From the NCBI RefSeq assembly GCF_000715075.1, contig NC_134089.1, forward strand, positions 67,748,697 to 67,812,696: 64,000 nt of DNA. Direction: 5' to 3'. Source of the DNA: Nicotiana tabacum. Its lineage: Eukaryota > Streptophyta > Magnoliopsida > Solanales > Solanaceae. This document shows positions 58,251 through 64,000 of this stretch, piece by piece (position 1 is the first letter of the stretch; each line of letters starts with the position of its first letter). The notes under the pieces were generated by a model, which was not told the DNA's origin, made no database searches, and worked only from the letters and a program-made list of their open reading frames with translations. Made by a program: the position numbers and the translations under genes.

Positions 58251-61200
58251 TTCTCGAACGAGTCAAAAAACATACCTGAAGCCTCAAACAGGTGAGGATA
58301 TCTGCTTCGCATCTCCCGCTCGGTATCCTAGGTAGCTTCCTCCACGGGCCAACCTCTCCATTGCACTTTCACTGAAGCTATATCCTTTGACCTTAACTTT
58401 CGAATCATAAGTCAAATCATCATCCAACTGAACTGTGCTGAAATCCAAAACATGAGACAGATCCCCAATATACTTCCGGAGCATAGAAACATGAAATACC
58501 GAATGCAAACTCGACAAGCTGGGTGGCAAACCAAGCTCATAAGCTACTTCCCCAATCCTCCGAAGCACCTCAAAAGGCCCAATGAACCGAGGACTCAATT
58601 TCCCTTTTTCCCAAATCTCATAACACCCTTCATGGATGAAACCTTCAACAGAACCTTTTCGCCAACCATGTAGGACACATCCCGAACCTTCCTATCAGCA
58701 TAACTCTTCTGCCTCGACTGCGTTGTACGAAGCCTCTCCTGAATTACCTTCACCTTTTCTAAAACATCCTGCACCAAGTCTGTCCCCAATAGCCTAGCCT
58801 CACCCGGCTCAAACTAACCAACTGGAGATCTACACCGCCTCCCATACAAAGCCTCATATGAAGCCATCTGAATACTCGACTGGTAGCTGTTGTTATAGGC
58901 AAACTCTACAAGTAGTAGAAACTGATCCCATGACCCTCCGAAATCAATAACACAAGCACGCAACATTTCCTCCAATATTTGAATAGTGTGCTCGAACTGC
59001 CCGTCCGTCTGAGGGTGAAAAGCTGTGCTCAACTCAACCTGAGTACCTAACTCTCGCTGTACAGACCTTCAAAACTGCAAAATAAACTGAGTGCCCCTAT
59101 TTGAGATGATGGAAACTGGGACACCATGCAAACGAACAATCTCTCGGATATAGATCTCTGCCAACCGCTCTGAGGAATAGGTAGTACACACAGGAATGAA
59201 GTGCGTGGATTTGGTCGGCCGATCCACAATCACCCAAATATGATCGAACTTTCTCAAAGTTCGTGGAAGTCCAACAACAATGTCCATAGTGATCCTCTAC
59301 CACTTCCACTCAAGAATATCCATCTGCTGAAGCAAACTACCCGGTCTCTGATGCTCATATTTCACCTGCTGACAATTGAGACACCGAGCTACGAATCCCA
59401 CAATATCTTTCTTCATTCTTCTCCACCAATAGTCCTGTCTCAAATCCTGATACATCATCGCGGCACCCGAATGAATGGAATACCGCGAGCTATGTGCCTC
59501 TTCCAGAATCAACTCCCGAAGCCCATCCACATTGGGCACACAAATCCGACCCTGCATCCTCAACACCCCATCATCACCAATGGTCACATCTCTAGCATCA
59601 TCATGCTGAACTCTGTCCTTAAGGACAAGCAAGTGCGGATCATCATACTAGCATTCTCTGATACGATCATATAAGGAAGACTGAGACACCACACAAGCCA
59701 ATACCCGATTGGGCTCCGAAATATCTAACCTCACGAACCGATTGGCCAAGGCCAGAACATCAACGGCAAGAGGTCTCTCCCCAACTGGAACATATGCCAA
59801 ACTCCCCATACTCACTGCCTTTTGGCTCAAGGCATTGGCCACCACATTGGCCTTTCCCGGATGGTACAATATAGTGATATCATAATCTTTAAGCAACTCC
59901 AACCATCTCTGCGGCCTCAAATTAAGATCCTTTTGCTTGTACAAATGCTGAAGACTGCGATGATCAGTGAACACCTCATAAGATATGCCATACTAGTAAT
60001 GCCTCCAAATCTTCAATGTGTGAACTATGGCAGCCAACTCCAAATTATGAACGGGGTAGTTCTTTTCGTGGGGCTTCAACTGACGAGAAGCATAAATAAT
60101 AACTCTACCCTCCTGCATTATTACACAACTAATCCCAACTCTCAAAGCATCACAATACACGGTATATGAACCTAAAGCTGATGGCAGAACTAACATTGGA
60201 GCTGTGGTCAAAGCTGTCTTGAGCTTTTGAAAGCTCTCCTCACACTCGTCCAACCATACAAATGAAGCACCCTTCTAAGTCAACTTGGTCTAGGGCGATG
60301 CGATGGATGAGAATCCCTAAACAAACCGGCGATAATAACCCGCCAAACCAAGAAAACTGTGAATCTCTGTGGCTGAGGACGACCTGGGACAACTCTGAAC
60401 CACCTCTATCTTCTTTGGATCAACCTGAATACTCTCGATGGACACCACATGCCCTAAAAAAGCCATTGAACTGAGCCAAAACTCACACTTGGAGAATTTT
60501 TCATAAAGCTTCTCCTCTCTCAATCTCTACAACACGACTCTCAAATGCTCCGCGTGCTCCTCTTGACTAAGCGAATATACCAGAATATCATCAATGAAGA
60601 CTATGACGAACGAGTCAAGAAAAGGCTGGAACACGCTGTTCATTAAATGCATAAATGCTGCTGGGGCATTGGTTAGCCCAAAAGACATCACCAAGAACTC
60701 ATAATGACCATATCGGGTCCTGAAAGCTGTTTTAAGAATGTCCGAATCCCTGATCTTCAACTAGGGATAACCTGAACGGAGATCTATCTTGGAGAACACT
60801 CTTGCTCTCTGAAGCTGGTCGAATAAATCATCAATGCGAGGCAAAGGATACTTGTTAATAATTGTTACCTTGTTCAATTGCCTATAATCAATACACATTC
60901 TCATAGTGCTATCCTTCTTCTTCAAAAAACAGAACCGGCGCACCCCAAGGTGACGCACTAGGCCGAATGAACACCTTATCAAGGAGTTCCTGAAGTTGCT
61001 CCTTTAATTCCTTCAACTCCGCTAGTGCCATACGATACGGCGGAATAGAAATGGGCTGAGTGCCCGTCACCAGGTCAATACCAAAATCAATATCCCTATC
61101 CGATGGCATGCCCAACATGTCAGCATGAAACACATCGAAAAAATCCCTCACAACTAGAATAGAATCAATACTGGGAGTCTCAGCACCGACATCCCTCACA

Positions 61201-61851
61201 AAGGCTATATACGAAAGACAACCCTTCCCAACCGTACGTTGGGCTTTTAAGAACGAGATCACTCTACTAGGAACATAATCAGTCACACCTCATCACTCGA
61301 TCCGTGGCACACCCGGTATAGCCAACGTAACTGTCTTAGCATGACAGTTTAGAATAACACAACAGGGAGATAGCCAATCCATGCCCAAAATGATATGAAA
61401 TCCACCATGCTCAATAATAATAGATCCACTCGGGTCTCCAGACCCCCAATAGTCACCACACACGACTGGTTTACACGGTCTACAACAACAGTATCGCCTA
61501 CCGGGGTAGAAACATGAATAGGTAAATCAAGAAACTCACGGGGCATCCCCAAATAGCGAATAAAGTATGATGACACATAAGAAAAGGTGGAACCGGGATC
61601 AAATAATACAGAGGCATCTCTGTGGCAGACTGAAACAATACCTGTAATAACAGCATCTGAAGCGATATCGTCGGGTCTGCCTGGGAGTGCATAGAAATGG
61701 GCCTGACTGCCCCCTGATCGACCTCTACCTCTAGGGCGACCCCTGGCTGACTGACCTCCACCCCTAGCTGGCGGAGCGGTTGGTGATGAAGAAACTGGCG
61801 CTGAAGCCGATGACTGACCCCTTTGTAGGGATGAACTAGCAAAACGACGAG
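58251..61851 (-). pseudogene. pol in the copied block
   Basis: Same broken pol as 41100-44700, with the same stops. RT FIDD is at 60598-60587, protease DPGST near 61600. A few substitutions are seen, for example near 60929 and 61348. Confidence 0.85.
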
Positions 61852-62606
61852 GACACTGCCTCCACATGTGACCCATCTCACCACACTCAAAACAACTCCC
61901 AGGTGCTGGAGAAGGGGACTGAAGGGAACCCCTCGCACCGGAGTGACTAGCAGATACACTCGGCATAGAAGAGCCCTGAGCTGATGGAGCACGGGTCGAA
62001 CTCTAAGCTAGAAGGGCACTAAGTGATGACTGGCCCTGCTGAGATCCGTGATAACTATGACCCGAAGATGCCCCATGATAACCTGGGCGAGTTAGCTGAG
62101 CAGGCCTGAATGAACGACCTCTGTTATGCTGAAACTGGCTCCTCGAAGGAGCACCACTATAGCTGCCAGATCCTCAAGGCCTCTTGGCCTCCCTCTCCTC
62201 TCGCTCCTGTCGACGAACAGACTTAATCTCACGGGCGATATCAACGACCTCCTCGAACGTGGCACTAGTCACCCTCTCCCTGGTCATGAGAATATGGAGC
62301 TGATAAGTAAGACCATCAACAAACCTCCTGATCCTCTCTAGATTGGGCGGAACTAACTAGATGGCATAACGAGCCAACTCAGAAAACCTCAACTCATACT
62401 GTGACATAGTCATATCCCCCTGTCGCAACCACTCAAATTGCCTACGCAGCTCCTCTCTACGGGACTGCGGCACATATTTCTCTAGGAAGAGAATAGAGAA
62501 CTGCTGCCAGGAAAGGGGTGCTGCACCAACAGGCCTACGCCTCTCAAAATCCTCTCACCAAGTGAAAGCAGCTCCTGAAAACTGATAGGTGGTAAAAGCG
62601 ACCCTG
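61852..62606 (-). pseudogene. partial gag in the copied block
   Basis: Same as 44701-45455, including the CCHC knuckle (61894-61853). The 5' part of gag and its start codon are missing because the block stops at 62606. Confidence 0.85.
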
Positions 62607-62611
62607 ATAGG

Positions 62612-63218
62612 TGGGACTCTATTGTTCCCATGGCCCTGTATAATGGCCCTATTTTGTGGATATTTGTGTTTTCACCATGTGGTAAAGTAATTGAGCTGTC
62701 AATCATGTTAAATATCATTTTTAGGCTTCATTTTGATATTGTTTGTACGCATAGTGGTTATTTCTGGCAATCATCTCACAAATTTCCATTGATATTTTTG
62801 TACTCAGTCATATTCATGCATTCATATCATATCTCAGTCTCAGTTGTTGTTATTAATACATCGTATCATTGTTGCTAGGCTAGATTCATGACATTGTGTG
62901 CCCGTGAGTGAGACTGAAGAGATTCATGACTGGGTGAGGCTGAGGGCCTGAGTGAGAGTGACATTTTTGGATCGGGCTGCACACCGCAACATATTATATC
63001 TATTATACTTTATGGGATCGGGCTGCACGCCATATTGATATATTGATTATATTTATGTATATGGATTGAGCTATACGCTGCATCGGTATATTGATTATAT
63101 ATGTATATGGATCGGGCTGCACGCCGCAACAATATGGATCGGGCTGCACGCCGCAGCGATATAACACTTGGGCTAAAGGAGCCCCTCCAGAGTTTGTACA
63201 CCCCTAGTGAGCGTAGTC

Positions 63219-63268
<50 letters not shown>

Positions 63269-64000
63269 ATCGGGCTGCACGCCGCAACGGTTATTACACA
63301 GTGCTGAGTGATTTAGTGTGCTGAGTATTGAGCTTAGTACGAGAGGATACGAGGCAATGAGATTGACTACTCTGAGAGTGTGAGTACATGTATCATCTCT
63401 GAAATACATGGCATTTACATGACATACCGACATAGAGATGCATTTTCCTTATGCTAGATAGTATCACGTCATTCATTACTTATTATACACATTGATATGT
63501 GGGTATGGAGAGGCATTTTATGCTTGTTATTTGGAAAGAAAATGAGACATTTTATTTATTGTGGAAATGATATTTGGAAAAATTACAATTTTCAAACTTA
63601 CACGTACTTTTGGCATTTTCGATAAGAGATCCGGGATTTTCTTTCACTGAGATATTTGAAAATCATGACCATTTTCTGGAATTGTGAACGAGCTGAGTAT
63701 TTTATTTTTGAGATATCTTATTTTTTTCTTGTATTATGTTGTTATGAACTGTTGTGAAAATATTGACATTGGACCCGATCTTGTGTTAGCTCATCACAAC
63801 TTTCAACCTAAGGTTAGGTCTGTTACTTACACAATACATGGGGTCGGTTGTACTGATACTACACTTCTGCACATTGCGTGTAGATGTCAGTTGCTGTTGT
63901 TGTGGTCAATGGTTGCGGGACTTGAAGATTTACCGGTGTCCCTGTTGTAGCTGCCTCCTTTGTTCGGGTTAGCCTTAGCTTATAAAACTCTGTTTATGTA
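62612..64000 (+). repeat. truncated second LTR of element E
   Basis: Matches 53257-54625 (offset 9,355, then 9,375 after a TA run). The first 1,376 bp of the LTR are missing. The TA run is 44 bp (63222-63265) against 24 bp in the first copy; I noticed no other difference. It continues beyond the window. Confidence 0.9.

Larger units (their letters stand above)
55173..62606 (-). repeat. 7,434-bp copy of element C bases 38022-45455
   Basis: Matches 38022-45455 in the same orientation with a constant offset of 17,151 bp, no indels and about a dozen substitutions (about 0.16%). It contains part of the 3' LTR (55173-56938), the extra integrase tail and partial LTR (56939-58223), pol (58251-61851) and part of gag (61852-62606). 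Both edges are abrupt and fall at no LTR, primer site or purine tract, so it is not a retrotransposition product. Confidence 0.93.

Noticed and set aside
55173..62606. A second complete Tekay retrotransposon
   Set aside because: It has no LTR pair, primer site or TSD of its own and stops abruptly at both ends; it is a partial copy of element C.
1..64000. tRNA, rRNA or centromeric satellite sequences
   Set aside because: None was recognised by eye; the short tRNA-like matches are only retroelement primer-binding sites.

Overview
The window is plant nuclear DNA, almost certainly Solanaceae and most likely Nicotiana. The evidence is a solo LTR recognisable as the tobacco copia element Tnt1, Solanaceae-type RTE LINE copies, large Tat and Tekay gypsy elements, and spliced genes with GT-AG introns. 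About three quarters of the window is nested transposable-element DNA. Only three host genes are supported: a MUTYH-type adenine DNA glycosylase (19359-22793, +, 7 exons), a small chloroplast protein of the DUF2996 type, probably NdhV (25681-26589, +, 4 exons), and an unrecognised 169-residue, 6-exon gene (31709-27078, -).

Left part (1-18680): an Athila-like gag and LTR on the minus strand (1-2119); a gag-pol-less Tat element (2130-6798, TSD GTAAC) that keeps only its antisense gene; a decayed chromovirus-type gag (6804-7620) hosting these insertions; and a complete Tat element (7761-18680, TSD ATTTT, two 554-bp LTRs) with gag, protease, RT-RNase H, a second RNase H, integrase and a four-exon antisense gene. 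The Tat element ends 678 bp before the MUTYH start codon.

Middle (18681-33090): the gene island. MUTYH introns hold a hAT-like MITE and a 5'-truncated RTE LINE, and the Tnt1 solo LTR lies just downstream. Intron 2 of the unrecognised gene holds an RTE LINE with a 5' inversion. Target-site duplications are readable for all four insertions; the MITE pair is 7/8 identical.

Right part (33091-64000): a Tekay-type solo LTR (33096-35868, TSD ATTTT); a 12-kb minus-strand Tekay element C (36982-48998, TSD ATAGT) inserted in an older terminal-inverted-repeat element; a decayed copia gag (51109-51880) split by a plus-strand Tekay-like element E (LTR 51881-54846). E's interior and the first 1.38 kb of its second LTR are replaced by a 7,434-bp near-identical copy (55173-62606) of element C bases 38022-45455. 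One junction carries short filler that looks copied from 24 bp away. The best reading is a recent break-repair event that copied in a large patch from a direct repeat 17 kb away, although an assembly error is not excluded.

The most novel structural signal is a set of short hairpin arrays in the LTRs. In the solo LTR, consecutive units keep the same flanks and the same 5-5-5 geometry while the stem sequence changes on both sides together. A comparable stem swap occurs at the same LTR position in element C.
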